DNA from: Burkholderiaceae bacterium
GTDB lineage: Bacteria; Pseudomonadota; Gammaproteobacteria; Burkholderiales; Burkholderiaceae_C
NCBI GenBank assembly: GCA_024235915.1
Contig: JACKLO010000022.1
Span: forward strand, 32,612-96,611
Reading direction: 5' to 3'
Length of the DNA: 64,000 nucleotides
Position numbers and translations under genes: made by a program. Each line of letters starts with the position of its first letter. The stretch's first letter is position 1. Positions 43,847 to 54,067 of this stretch are shown here, one piece after another. The notes below the pieces were generated by a model. It did no database searches. It saw only the letters and a list, made by a program, of their open reading frames with translations, and had not been told where the DNA came from.

Positions 43847-44080
43847 TCAGCTCTTGCCGCCAGTGCGCAGGTACTCGTTCTGGCTCTGCGCGCGGGTCTT
43901 CAGCTGCTCTTCCCAGGCCTTCTTGTCACCCGCCTTGAAGCCAGGCGCCACGAAGGCATTGTCGGTGCCCTGCCAGTTGGGCACGTCGGGCTTCTTGCCC
44001 GCGGACACGTCCTGCGGCTTCTCGCCGCAGGCCACCAGCAGCAGCGCCGCAGCGCCCGTCAGCATGAACGTGCGCATCAT
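43847..44080 (-). CDS. Small lipoprotein in the formate dehydrogenase operon
   Basis: A 77-residue protein with a lipobox (LLLVAC, lipidated Cys at residue 18) and a short hydrophilic domain (PNWQGTDNAFVAPGFKAGD, WEEQLKTRAQSQNEYLRTG). It resembles the small conserved lipoproteins found between beta and gamma subunits in beta-proteobacterial FDH clusters. Its start overlaps the beta-subunit stop by four bases (ATGA), so it is co-translated. Role unknown; periplasmic assembly or anchoring is possible. Confidence 0.7.
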   Translation of the reverse strand: MMRTFMLTGAAALLLVACGEKPQDVSAGKKPDVPNWQGTDNAFVAPGFKAGDKKAWEEQLKTRAQSQNEYLRTGGKS

Positions 44081-44682
44081 GACTTCTTGCCCTCCGTCGG
44101 CTTGCCGTAGGCCGTGCCCCAGCCCCAGATCTCGCTGCCCTTGCCGCGCGACAGCACGCGGGTGCGGAAGATGTCGGCCACCACGTCACCGTCGCCGCCG
44201 AGCAGCGCCTTGGTGGAGCACATCTCGGCACAGGCCGGCAGCTTGCCCTCGGCCAGGCGGTTGCGCCCGTACTTCTCGTTCTCGGCTTCGGTGCCATTGG
44301 CCTCGGGGCCACCGGCACAGAAGGTGCACTTGTCCATCTTCCCGCGCAGGCCGAAGGTGCCATTGCTCGGGAACTGGGGCGCGCCGAAGGGGCAGGCGTA
44401 GCTGCAGTAGCCGCAGCCGATGCAGACGTCCTTGTCGTGCAGCACCACACCGTCTTCGGTGCGGTAGAAGCAGTCCACCGGGCAGACGGCCATGCACGGT
44501 GCGTCGCTGCAGTGCATGCAGGCCACAGAGATGCTGCGCTCGCCGGGCAGACCGTCGTTGAGGGTGACGACCCGGCGGCGGTTGACGCCCCAGGGCACAT
44601 CGTGCTCGGCCTTGCAGGCCGTGACGCAGCCGTTGCATTCGATGCAGCGCTCCGCGTCACAGATGAATTTCATGCGTGCCAT
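44077..44682 (-). CDS. fdhB: Formate dehydrogenase beta (Fe-S) subunit, FDH3B type
   Basis: A 201-residue electron-transfer subunit with four cysteine clusters for [4Fe-4S]: CIECNGCVTACKAEHD, CMHCSDAPCMAVCPVDC, CIGCGYCSYACPFGAP, and CTFC...CAEMC. It passes electrons from the catalytic subunit to the cytochrome. No membrane helix is visible. It starts 28 bases after the alpha stop. Confidence 0.95.
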   Translation of the reverse strand: MARMKFICDAERCIECNGCVTACKAEHDVPWGVNRRRVVTLNDGLPGERSISVACMHCSDAPCMAVCPVDCFYRTEDGVVLHDKDVCIGCGYCSYACPFGAPQFPSNGTFGLRGKMDKCTFCAGGPEANGTEAENEKYGRNRLAEGKLPACAEMCSTKALLGGDGDVVADIFRTRVLSRGKGSEIWGWGTAYGKPTEGKKS

Positions 44683-44709
44683 TTAGGTTTCTCCTGCGCT
44701 GGGGGCCGA

Positions 44710-47691
44710 TCAGGCCGTGGCCTTCTCGATCTGGCAGACCGTGGTCTTGGTTTCCTGCATCATCGTGACGCTGTCGTAGCCGTAGGTGGTGGCGGTGTTG
44801 ACCGCCTCGCCACGCACGACCGGCTTGGCGCCCTCGGGGTAGTAGGCGGCCATGTCCATGCCACCCCAGCGCCCCGAGAAGTGGAACGGCAGGAACACGG
44901 TTTCCTCGTTCACGCGCTCGGTCACCAGGGCCTTGACGCGCAGGCCCTTGAACTCCGGCACCGCCTGCATGGGCGGCGTCTTCACGTAGACGAAGTCGCC
45001 GTTGCGGATGCCGCGGTCGTTGGCCGCCTTCGGGTTGATCTCGACGAACATCTCCTGCTGCAGCTCGGCCAGCCAGGGGTTGGAGCGTGTCTCCTCGCCA
45101 CCGCCTTCGTACTCGACCAGGCGGCCGCTGGTCATCACCAGCGGGAAGCTCTTGCCGATGTCCTTGTTCTTCTCCTGCACCGTCTTGTAGAGCGTGGGCA
45201 GGCGCCAGAAGGCCTTCTTGTCGTCGTGCGTCGGGTACTTGTCCACCAGGTCCGCCCGGTTGCTGTACAGCGGTTCGCGGTGCTTGGGGATCGGGTCCGG
45301 GAAGTTCCAGACCACGGCCCGCGCCTTGGCGTTGCCGAACGGGTGGCAGCCGTGGGCCATGGCCACACGTTGGATGCCGCCGGACTGGTCGGTCTTCCAG
45401 TTCTTGCCTTCGGCCGCCTTCTGCTCGGCCTCGGTGAGGTCGCCCCACCAGCCGAGCTTCTTCAGCAGCACATGGTCGAACTCTGGGTAGCCGGTGGTCA
45501 GTTCCGCGCCCTTGCTGTGGCTGCCGTCGCCGGCCAGCAGCGACACGCCGTCACGCTCGACGCCGAAGTTGGCGCGGAAGTTGCCGCCGCCGTCCATCAC
45601 GTGCTTGGACGGGTCGTACAGGTTCGGGCTGCCCGGGTGCTTGAGCTCCGGCGTGCCGAAGCAGGGCCAGGGCAGGCCGAAGTAGTCGCCGTCGAGCTTG
45701 TAGCCGGTCTCCTTGTCGACGCCGCCCTTGGCGCGCAGCGACTTGACGTCGAAGACGTGCATGTTGCGCATGTGCGCCTTCAGGCGCTCCGGGCTCTGGC
45801 CGGTGTAGCCGATGGTCCAGACGGCGCGGTTGATCTCGCGCAGGATGGATTCGACCTCGGGCTCGTCCATGCCGCCCTTGCCCTTGACCAGCGTGTAGTT
45901 CTTGACCAGCTCCTTGTCGAAGCCCAGCTTCTGCGCCAGCTGGTACATGATCATGTGGTCGGTGCGGCTCTCCCACAGCGGGTCCATGACCTTCTCGCGC
46001 CACTGCACCGACCGGTTGGACGCCGTGCAGGAGCCGCTGCACTCGAACTGGGTCGTTGCCGGCAGCAGGTAGACGGCGCGGTTGGGGTTCTGGTCTTCGG
46101 CCTTGCCGGGCATCGCGGCCATGGCAGCGGTGGCGCTCGGGAACGGGTCGATGACGACCAGCATGTCGAGCTTGTCCATCGCGCGCTTCATCTCGAGGCC
46201 GCGCGACTGCGAGTTCGGTGCATGCCCCCAGAAGAACACGCCCTTGATGTTGGTCTCCTGGTCGACCAGCTCGGGGTTCTCCATCACGCCGTCGATCCAG
46301 CGCGACACGGTGATGCCCGGCTTGCTCAGCATGCCGGCGGCGTAGCGGCCCTTGATCCAGTCGAAGTCCACGCCCCACACCGAGGCGTAGTGCTTGAAGG
46401 AGCCTTCGGCCAGGCCGTAGTAGCCGGGCAGCGAATCGGGGTTGGGGCCGACGTCGGTGGCACCCTGCACGTTGTCGTGGCCGCGGAAGATGTTGGCCCC
46501 GCCGCCGCTGACGCCGATGTTGCCCAGCGACAGCTGCAGCAGGCAGGACGCGCGCACCATCGCGTTGCCGATGCTGTGCTGGGTCTGGCCCATGCACCAG
46601 ACGATGGTGCTGGGGCGGTTCTCGGCCATCGTCTTGGCCACCTGCAGGCAGGTGGCCTCGTCGACACCGCAGACCTCCTGCACTTTGTCCGGCGTCCAGC
46701 TCGCGAGCACCTCCTCGCGCACCTTGTCCATGCCGTAGACGCGGTCCTCGATGTACTTCTTGTCTTCCCAGCCGTTCTTGAAGATGTGGTACATCACCCC
46801 GAACAGGAAGGGGATGTCGGTGCCCGAGCGCAGGCGCACGTACTGGTCGGCCTTGGCCGCCGTGCGCGTGAACCGCGGGTCGACCACGATCATCTTGCAG
46901 CCCGTCTCCTTGGCGTGCAGCATGTGCAGCATCGACACCGGGTGCGCTTCAGCGGCGTTGGAGCCGATGTACAGCGCCGCCTTGCTGTTCTGCATGTCGT
47001 TGTAGGAGTTGGTCATCGCGCCATACCCCCACGTGTTGGCCACGCCGGCCACGGTGGTGGAGTGGCAGATGCGCGCCTGGTGGTCGCAGTTGTTGCTGCC
47101 CCACAGGCTCATCCACTTGCGCAGCAGGTACGACTGCTCGTTGTTGTGCTTGGACGAGCCGACCACGTAGATCGAATCCGGCCCGTGCTGCTCGCGCAGC
47201 GCCAGCATGCGCTTGCTGATCTCGTCGAGCGCGACGTCCCAGCTGATGCGCTGGTACTTGCCGTCGACCAGCTTCATCGGGTACTTCAGGCGGTACTCGC
47301 CGTGGCCGTTCTCGCGCACGGCCGCGCCCTTGGCGCAGTGCGCGCCCAGGTTGATCGGGGAGTCGAACACCGGCTCCTGACGCACCCAGACGCCGTTCTC
47401 GACCACGGCGTCCACCGCGCAGCCCACCGAGCAGTGACCGCAGACGGTGCGCTTGACCTCGACCTTCTTGGCAGCGCCTTCAGCCGCCTGGGCCGCCTGC
47501 GCCTTCTTCACCAGCGTGAGCTGCGAGGCGGCGATGCCAGCACCGACGCCCAGGCCGGAGCGGCGCAGGAAGGCGCGGCGGTCCATCGTGGGCACGGCGC
47601 GCGACAGGCCCTGCGCCAGGTGGGCCACCAGGCCGGACGGCTGGCCGTGAGCGGAAACGCCGGACGGGCCGGCCTTGCGGGTCAACAGCAT
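44710..47691 (-). CDS. fdhA: Formate dehydrogenase catalytic alpha subunit (Mo/W-bisPGD)
   Basis: A 993-residue exported oxidoreductase that oxidises formate to CO2. A twin-arginine signal (MDRRAFLRRSGLGVGAG, residues 36-52) follows a 35-residue extension. The N-terminal [4Fe-4S] ligands are C84, C87, C91 and C119. The active-site position, selenocysteine in E. coli FdnG, is a cysteine here (C209 in QARICHS), so no SECIS is needed. GSNAAEAHPVSM and many bisPGD-binding segments follow. Start ATG at 47691; the longer open frame upstream covers the TAT-target gene in another frame. Confidence 0.96.
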   Translation of the reverse strand: MLLTRKAGPSGVSAHGQPSGLVAHLAQGLSRAVPTMDRRAFLRRSGLGVGAGIAASQLTLVKKAQAAQAAEGAAKKVEVKRTVCGHCSVGCAVDAVVENGVWVRQEPVFDSPINLGAHCAKGAAVRENGHGEYRLKYPMKLVDGKYQRISWDVALDEISKRMLALREQHGPDSIYVVGSSKHNNEQSYLLRKWMSLWGSNNCDHQARICHSTTVAGVANTWGYGAMTNSYNDMQNSKAALYIGSNAAEAHPVSMLHMLHAKETGCKMIVVDPRFTRTAAKADQYVRLRSGTDIPFLFGVMYHIFKNGWEDKKYIEDRVYGMDKVREEVLASWTPDKVQEVCGVDEATCLQVAKTMAENRPSTIVWCMGQTQHSIGNAMVRASCLLQLSLGNIGVSGGGANIFRGHDNVQGATDVGPNPDSLPGYYGLAEGSFKHYASVWGVDFDWIKGRYAAGMLSKPGITVSRWIDGVMENPELVDQETNIKGVFFWGHAPNSQSRGLEMKRAMDKLDMLVVIDPFPSATAAMAAMPGKAEDQNPNRAVYLLPATTQFECSGSCTASNRSVQWREKVMDPLWESRTDHMIMYQLAQKLGFDKELVKNYTLVKGKGGMDEPEVESILREINRAVWTIGYTGQSPERLKAHMRNMHVFDVKSLRAKGGVDKETGYKLDGDYFGLPWPCFGTPELKHPGSPNLYDPSKHVMDGGGNFRANFGVERDGVSLLAGDGSHSKGAELTTGYPEFDHVLLKKLGWWGDLTEAEQKAAEGKNWKTDQSGGIQRVAMAHGCHPFGNAKARAVVWNFPDPIPKHREPLYSNRADLVDKYPTHDDKKAFWRLPTLYKTVQEKNKDIGKSFPLVMTSGRLVEYEGGGEETRSNPWLAELQQEMFVEINPKAANDRGIRNGDFVYVKTPPMQAVPEFKGLRVKALVTERVNEETVFLPFHFSGRWGGMDMAAYYPEGAKPVVRGEAVNTATTYGYDSVTMMQETKTTVCQIEKATA

Positions 47692-47707
47692 GATGTCTCC
47701 TCGGATC

Positions 47708-47917
47708 TCAGACCTTGGCCGTCTGGTAGTACTGGCGCACGTGCGCCGTTTCCTGGTAGCGGCCGTGCGCGTCGTCAGGCTTGGTGTCCTGCGCAACGTC
47801 CGCCGGGGCGGTCTCGGCCAGGGGCAGCACGGCGGCGGCGGCAGCCAGGGCACCGGCGGTTCCGGCGCCCGCAAACACACGGCGACGCGACAGCAGCTTG
47901 GAGGGGTCTCGTTCCAT
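47708..47917 (-). CDS. Formate dehydrogenase-region TAT-target small protein
   Basis: A 69-residue protein with a twin-arginine motif (SRRRVFAGAG) and a hydrophobic stretch, then a short tail with ARYQET-like HGRYQETAHVRQYYQTAKV. It matches the conserved short peptide, known as the formate dehydrogenase region TAT target, found ahead of FDH alpha in many proteobacteria. It may help TAT export or assembly of the alpha subunit. It is the first gene of the minus-strand arm, 16 bases before fdhA. Confidence 0.82.
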   Translation of the reverse strand: MERDPSKLLSRRRVFAGAGTAGALAAAAAVLPLAETAPADVAQDTKPDDAHGRYQETAHVRQYYQTAKV

Positions 47918-47968
47918 CGTCTTTCTCCGGCAGCGCAGCCCATGCACGGGCATGCATATCCACGCTGT

Positions 47969-47997
47969 ATTACCCACGATGAACGAAGTGGGTTCAA
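47969..47997 (-). promoter_or_regulatory. Candidate sigma70 promoter of the formate dehydrogenase operon
   Basis: On the minus strand TTGAAC, 17 bases and GGTAAT (each 4/6 to consensus). Transcription would start near 47962, about 45 bases before the TAT-target ATG. The upstream palindromes centre at about -65 and -85 relative to that start, positions typical of activator sites. Confidence 0.45.
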
Positions 47998-48018
47998 TAG
48001 GGTGTGCCCGGGGCCGGT

Positions 48019-48055
48019 TGCGACAAGTTGTCGCACCGTGCGTCAAGTCGTCGGG
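48019..48055. promoter_or_regulatory. Tandem palindromic operator between the divergent FDH arms
   Basis: TGCGACAAGTTGTCGCA (48019-48035) is a perfect 8-bp inverted repeat around one base. Starting exactly 20 bases later, TGCGTCAAGTCGTCGGG (48039-48055) repeats 13 of its 17 bases. Two helical turns apart on the same face suits cooperative dimer binding, probably by the response regulator of this locus. The TGCGNC-N5-GNCGCA layout also resembles sites of RegA/PrrA/RoxR redox regulators as I recall them. Confidence 0.6.
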
Positions 48056-48104
48056 GCGAACCCGGAGCATGTCCCGCGGCGCCGCAGAAGCGGGGCCGCA
48101 CGCC

Positions 48105-48110
48105 TAGAAT
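48105..48110 (+). promoter_or_regulatory. Possible -10 box ahead of the DUF3305 gene
   Basis: TAGAAT lies 10 bases before the DUF3305 ATG, implying a very short leader. No clear -35 box is visible. The operator repeats end 50 bases upstream. Confidence 0.35.
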
Positions 48111-48120
48111 CGCGCCCCTC

Positions 48121-48600
48121 ATGAACGACCGCCCTCGACTGCGCGTGGCCGTGCGCATGCTGCGCCGCCGGGCGCCCAACCGCTGGGAAGACTGGGGCTT
48201 CCAGGTGGCCGACGTCGTGCCCGATGAGGGCGGATTCGGCACTGAACCCCGCGTGTTGCGCGACGACGGTCAGGAAACCCAATGGCTGTTCCCGGGCTTC
48301 GAGGTTGCGCTCTACCGCGACGAAGCCGAGGGCTACTACCTGAACATGAGCAGCGGCCAGCCGGTCTGGTTCGTGCTCTGGCGCCTGGACGAGACCGACC
48401 CGCCGGTGCCGCGCCCGGCCATCGTCACCGTCTCGTACAACGAGGCCGGCCGCTGGCTGGACGCCCAGGAGCGGGTGGACAACCTGCCGCTGCCGCCAGA
48501 CGTCGCGGCGTTGCTGCAGGCCTACGTGGACGAACACTACCGGCCGGAACCCAAGCGCCGCGCAAGGCCGGCGTCGTTCCGCCGGCCCGAGGAGCGCTGA
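48121..48600 (+). CDS. DUF3305 family protein, formate dehydrogenase accessory
   Basis: A 159-residue soluble protein of the DUF3305 family: RRRAPNRWEDWGFQVADVVP, LYRDEAEGYYLNMSSGQPVW, then FVLWRLDE and VSYNEAGRWLDAQERVDNLP are conserved parts. DUF3305 genes are found almost only with FDH clusters and DUF3306, so a role in FDH maturation is inferred. No cofactor motif is visible. It starts the plus-strand arm. Confidence 0.85.
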   Translation: MNDRPRLRVAVRMLRRRAPNRWEDWGFQVADVVPDEGGFGTEPRVLRDDGQETQWLFPGFEVALYRDEAEGYYLNMSSGQPVWFVLWRLDETDPPVPRPAIVTVSYNEAGRWLDAQERVDNLPLPPDVAALLQAYVDEHYRPEPKRRARPASFRRPEER

Positions 48601-48604
48601 ACCC

Positions 48605-49309
48605 ATGGCCGAACAGGACGATGGCTTCCTGTCGCGCTGGTCGCGACGCAAGACACAGGTTCGCCGTGGTGATGTGCCCGCCGAGCCGGCGGCGTCTGTC
48701 GTGCACGATCGCAGCGGCACGCCCCCGCTGGGCCCCCGGCCCGTGGCCATGCCCGTCCCCGCGCCCGGGGCCGCTGCGGCGGTGCTGCCCGACACGGCGG
48801 CGGCCGCGATCGCCCCCGCCCAGCCGTCACCGCGCGATGCCCCGGCCGAAGCCACGCCCGAGGCACCGCCCGCCCCCACGTTGGACGAAGCCCGCGCGCT
48901 CACACCGGACGCCGATTTCCGGCGCTTCGTCGCGCCGGAGGTGGGCGCGGACGTGCGCAACACCGCGCTGAAGCAGCTCTGGTCCGACCCGCACTTCAAC
49001 GTCATGGACGGGCTGGACATCTACATCGACGACTACGGCCGCCCCGACCCGCTGCCTGCCGGCATGCTGCGCAAGCTGGCCCATGCCACCTACCTGAACC
49101 TCTTTGACGACGAGAAGCCCGCGCCCACGGCGGACCCCGCGCTTCCTGTCGACACCCCGGCCCCTGCCGACACCGCAGCAGCCCCCGAACCCTCGAGCGA
49201 CCCCGATGAAGACCCTGCTCTGCGACTGCAACCACACGATGAGCCTGGACCGGCCGGCGCTGGCGACGGCGCTGGCGAAGGTCCCGGGCGCGAGCGCCGA
49301 GGGGCTTGA
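48605..49309 (+). CDS. DUF3306 family protein, formate dehydrogenase accessory
   Basis: A 234-residue protein. The N-terminus FLSRWSRRKTQVR and the block ALTPDADFRRFVAPEVGADV, ALKQLWSDPHFNVMDGLDIYID identify DUF3306. The middle is Ala/Pro-rich and probably disordered. Its last 104 bases overlap the next gene in another frame, and the Ala/Pro/Glu-rich tail is encoded there. It always accompanies DUF3305 in FDH loci; the molecular role is unknown. Confidence 0.83.
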   Translation: MAEQDDGFLSRWSRRKTQVRRGDVPAEPAASVVHDRSGTPPLGPRPVAMPVPAPGAAAAVLPDTAAAAIAPAQPSPRDAPAEATPEAPPAPTLDEARALTPDADFRRFVAPEVGADVRNTALKQLWSDPHFNVMDGLDIYIDDYGRPDPLPAGMLRKLAHATYLNLFDDEKPAPTADPALPVDTPAPADTAAAPEPSSDPDEDPALRLQPHDEPGPAGAGDGAGEGPGRERRGA

Positions 49310-51437
49310 CCAGCCCCTGTCGGCACTGTGCCGGCGCGAGGCCCCGGCCTTCCAGCGCGCCGCCAAGGCCACCACCGCCAGCGCCGAACCGCTGCTGGTG
49401 GCCTGCACGCAGGAACAGCGCCTGTTCCTCGAACTGAACGCGCAGACCGAAGGTGCGGCGGCGGTCGAGGAACGGCCGATCCGCTTCTTCAACGTGCGCG
49501 AGACCGGCGGCTGGAGCCGCGACGCCCGGCCGTCCAAAGGCCAGCCCCAGGGCGGTTTCACGCCCAAGCTCGCCGCGCTGATCGCCGCCGCCCAGTTGCC
49601 GGACGCGGAGCCGGTGCCCACCGTGAGCTACCGCTCCGGCGGCCGCTGTCTCGTCGTCGGCCCGGCCGACGCCGCGCAGCGTGCCGCCACGCTGCTGCAG
49701 GACCGGCTCGACGTGACCCTGCTGGTCACCGAGGGCGACCTGCCCCAGGTTCAGCCCCAGGTGGTGCACCGCGGTCGGCTGGCATCGCTGCGCGGCTGGC
49801 TGGGCGCGTTCGACGCCAGCTGGACCGCCGGCAACCCGATCGCGCTGGACCTGTGCACACGCTGCAACGCGTGCATCGCCGCCTGCCCCGAGGGCGCCAT
49901 CGACTTCAGCTACCAGGTCGACCTGTCGGCCTGCCGCAGCCACCGCGACTGCGTGCGGGTCTGCGAGGCCCCCGGCGCGATCGACTTCGGCCGCGCCGAG
50001 GACACCGTCGAGCAGCGCTTCGACCTCGTGCTGGACCTGCAGCGCGACGCGGCGTTCACGATGCATCAGCCGCCGCAGGGCTACTTCCACGTGCGCGACG
50101 ACGCCGCGCTGCTGAAGGCGGTGGTAGAACTTCGGGATGCGGTGGGCGACTTCGAGAAGCCCAAGTTCTTTCGCTACCAGCAGAACCTGTGTGCGCACAG
50201 CCGCAACGAGCAGGTCGGCTGCCAGGCCTGCATCGACGTCTGCTCCGCCCGTGCCATCCGCAGCGACGCCTCGCTCAAGGGCAAGCTGCAGGGCAAGGCG
50301 GCACGCCGCGAAGGCGGGCCGGCACGCCCGGTGCCGGTGGGCGGCGCCATCGTCGTCGACCCGCACCTGTGCGTGGGCTGCGGCGCCTGCAGCACCGTCT
50401 GCCCCAGCGGCGCCCTCACCTATGGCTACCCCGGCCCGGCCGACCAGGGCCGCCGTCTGCGCACGATGCTCACGGCGTATGGGGCTGCCGGCGGCCGCGA
50501 CGCCGCGCTGCTGCTGCACAGCGAGAAGGCCGGCACGGCGCTGATCGACGATCTCGGCCGCGCGGCCCGTGTGGATGCCGCGATCCGCGGCGTGCCGCCA
50601 CGGGTGCTGCCGGTGGCGCTGTGGCACACCGCCAGCGTGGGCCTGGAGCTGTGGCTGGCCGCCATCGCCCAGGGCGCGTCGCAGGTCTGGGTGCTGCTGA
50701 CCGACGAGGAGGCACCCGAGTACCGCGAGGCGCTGGCAGCGCAGATGGCCATCGGCCAAGCGATCCTCAGCGGCCTGGGCTACGGTGACGGCCACCTGCG
50801 GCTGGTCACGGCACGCGACGCACGCGACCTGCCGGCGCTGGACGCCGCACTGGCCGCCCCGGCCGCCCGTGGCGTGACCAGGGCGGCCACCTTCAGCGCC
50901 CAGGCCGACAAGCGCGCGACGCTGGACCTGGCCATCGACCACCTGCTCGCGCAGGCGCCGCAGCCGGTTCCGGAAGCCATCCCGCTGCCCACGGCTGGCG
51001 CGCCGCTGGGCACGCTGAAGATCGACACCAATGCCTGCACACTTTGCCTGAGCTGCATCGGTGCCTGCCCGGAAAAGGCGCTGGCCGACAACCCGGAACA
51101 GCCGCAGCTGCGCTTCGTGGAGAAGAACTGCGTGCAGTGTGGCCTGTGCGTCAAGACCTGCCCGGAAGACGCCATCACGCTGGAACCACGCCTGTGGCTG
51201 GCCGACGGCGGCAAGGCGCGCAAGTCGCTGCGCGTGCTGGCCGAGATGGAGCCCTGGCGCTGCGTGAAGTGCGGCAAGCCCTTCGGCACCCTGCGCGCCA
51301 TCGAGAACATGGTGGCCAAGCTGGCCGGCCACCCGGCCTTCCAGGGCACCGCTGCCGACCGGCTGAAGATGTGCGGCGACTGCCGCGTGATCGACCTGCA
51401 CACGAACCCGAACGAGGTTCGCATCACCGACCTCTGA
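49206..51437 (+). CDS. Multi-[4Fe-4S] ferredoxin-like protein of the FDH locus
   Basis: A 743-residue soluble iron-sulfur protein. Ferredoxin-type motifs occur as CTRCNACIAACPEGA, CRSHRDCVRVCEAPGA, CVGCGACSTVCPSGA, CTLCLSCIGACPEKA and CVQCGLCVKTCPEDA, plus CVKCGKPF and CGDCR near the end and CDCNHTM at the start. This predicts at least four clusters. Such proteins accompany DUF3305/DUF3306 and probably supply electrons for cofactor or cluster assembly of FDH. The ATG at 49206 overlaps DUF3306 by 104 bases; an upstream start would lengthen the overlap. Confidence 0.85.
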   Translation: MKTLLCDCNHTMSLDRPALATALAKVPGASAEGLDQPLSALCRREAPAFQRAAKATTASAEPLLVACTQEQRLFLELNAQTEGAAAVEERPIRFFNVRETGGWSRDARPSKGQPQGGFTPKLAALIAAAQLPDAEPVPTVSYRSGGRCLVVGPADAAQRAATLLQDRLDVTLLVTEGDLPQVQPQVVHRGRLASLRGWLGAFDASWTAGNPIALDLCTRCNACIAACPEGAIDFSYQVDLSACRSHRDCVRVCEAPGAIDFGRAEDTVEQRFDLVLDLQRDAAFTMHQPPQGYFHVRDDAALLKAVVELRDAVGDFEKPKFFRYQQNLCAHSRNEQVGCQACIDVCSARAIRSDASLKGKLQGKAARREGGPARPVPVGGAIVVDPHLCVGCGACSTVCPSGALTYGYPGPADQGRRLRTMLTAYGAAGGRDAALLLHSEKAGTALIDDLGRAARVDAAIRGVPPRVLPVALWHTASVGLELWLAAIAQGASQVWVLLTDEEAPEYREALAAQMAIGQAILSGLGYGDGHLRLVTARDARDLPALDAALAAPAARGVTRAATFSAQADKRATLDLAIDHLLAQAPQPVPEAIPLPTAGAPLGTLKIDTNACTLCLSCIGACPEKALADNPEQPQLRFVEKNCVQCGLCVKTCPEDAITLEPRLWLADGGKARKSLRVLAEMEPWRCVKCGKPFGTLRAIENMVAKLAGHPAFQGTAADRLKMCGDCRVIDLHTNPNEVRITDL

Positions 51438-51459
51438 GACACGGAAGCCCCTGCCCACG

Positions 51460-52092
51460 ATGAGCCGCGACCTGACCGCCCTCTCCTTCGCCAGCGCCGA
51501 CCACGGCGAGGAACTCGCCCGCGCCGAGCTCTACGGGCTGCTCGCGCAGCTCTGGCTCGGCCCGCCGGACGAGGCGCTGCTGGCGCAGTTCCGCGTCGCC
51601 GTCACGCAGCCGCCGGAAGCCGGCGCCGCGCTGGAAGGCCCGTGGCACGACCTCGTGGCCGCCCTGCGCGCCACCACGGTTGCGCAGGCGGCCGAGGAGT
51701 ACGACGCGCTCTTCATGGGCCTGGGCAAGCCGGAGATCTTCCTCTACGGCAGCTACCACCTTGCCGGTGTGCTGAACGACAAGCCACTGGCCACGCTGCG
51801 CGGCGACCTGGCGGCGCTGGGCCTGGACCGCGACCCCAACCGCCTGGAGACCGAGGACCACATCGCCTTCGTGTTCGAGGTCATGCGCTGGCTGATCGCT
51901 GGCGACGACGTGGCGGTGTGCAACCTGGAGCAGCAGCGGCGTTTCTTCCGCAGCCATGTGCAGACCTGGGCGGAGGCGCTTTGCGACGCCGTGCAGGGGC
52001 ACCCCGCCGCGCGCACCTGGGCGGCGGTGGCCGGCTTCACCCGTGCCTTCGTGCAGGTGGAGACCCAGGGCTTCGACCTGCTGGAGCTGTAA
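51460..52092 (+). CDS. TorD/DmsD-type molecular chaperone for formate dehydrogenase
   Basis: A 210-residue all-helical protein of the TorD family: RAELYGLLAQLWLGPPDEAL, EYDALFMGLGKPEIFLYGSY and the EDHIAFVFEVMRWLI signature. Members bind the twin-arginine signal of a molybdoenzyme and hold it until the cofactor is inserted. In this locus the client is probably the alpha subunit. It overlaps mobA by one base. Confidence 0.88.
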   Translation: MSRDLTALSFASADHGEELARAELYGLLAQLWLGPPDEALLAQFRVAVTQPPEAGAALEGPWHDLVAALRATTVAQAAEEYDALFMGLGKPEIFLYGSYHLAGVLNDKPLATLRGDLAALGLDRDPNRLETEDHIAFVFEVMRWLIAGDDVAVCNLEQQRRFFRSHVQTWAEALCDAVQGHPAARTWAAVAGFTRAFVQVETQGFDLLEL

Positions 52093-52683
52093 TGGGCATC
52101 CCGGTCGAAGACATCACCGGCCTGGTGCTGGCCGGCGGCCGCGGCATCCGCATGGGCGGCGTCGACAAGGGCCTGCAGAACCACCGCGGCATCCCACTGG
52201 CCCTGCATGCCTTGCTGCGCCTTCAGGCCCAGGTCGGGCAGACGATGCTCAATGCGAACCGCAACCTCGGCGCCTACGAGTCCTTCGGCGTCCCGGTGTG
52301 GCCCGACACCAGCGCCGACTATCCAGGGCCCTTGGCGGGCGTGCTGGCGGGTCTGGAGCGCTGCGAGACGCCCTACCTCGTCACCGTGCCCTGCGACACG
52401 CCGAATTTTCCGGACGACCTGGTCGCCCGCCTGGCCGAGGCGCTGCAGGCCGAAGACGCCGAGATCGCCATGGCGGCGACCTTGGAAGATGGCGCGCTGC
52501 GCACGCAGCCGGTGTTCTGCCTGATGCACACCCACCTGATGGAGAGCCTGGTGGCCTTCATGCAGGCCGGCGAACGCAAGATCGACCGCTGGACCGCCCG
52601 CCACCGGGTGGCCGTGGTCAGCTTCGACGATGCCTCGGCCTTCGCCAACGCCAACACGGTGGCCGAACTGCAGCAGCTCCAGC

Positions 52684-52694
<11 letters not shown>
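52092..52694 (+). CDS. mobA: Molybdenum cofactor guanylyltransferase
   Basis: A 200-residue enzyme that attaches GMP from GTP to molybdopterin, giving the guanine-dinucleotide form used by FDH. The nucleotidyltransferase loop LVLAGGRGIRMGGVDKGL and the metal site VTVPCDTPNFP are present. It starts at the ATG overlapping the chaperone stop (TAATG) and overlaps the response regulator by 11 bases. Confidence 0.95.
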
Positions 52695-54042
<1,348 letters not shown>

Positions 54043-54067
54043 ACGGCTGACCTGCCCTTTGCACGCC

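Noticed and set aside
44710..47691. Selenocysteine-containing formate dehydrogenase
   Set aside because: The active-site codon specifies cysteine (ARICHS), and no in-frame TGA occurs in the gene.
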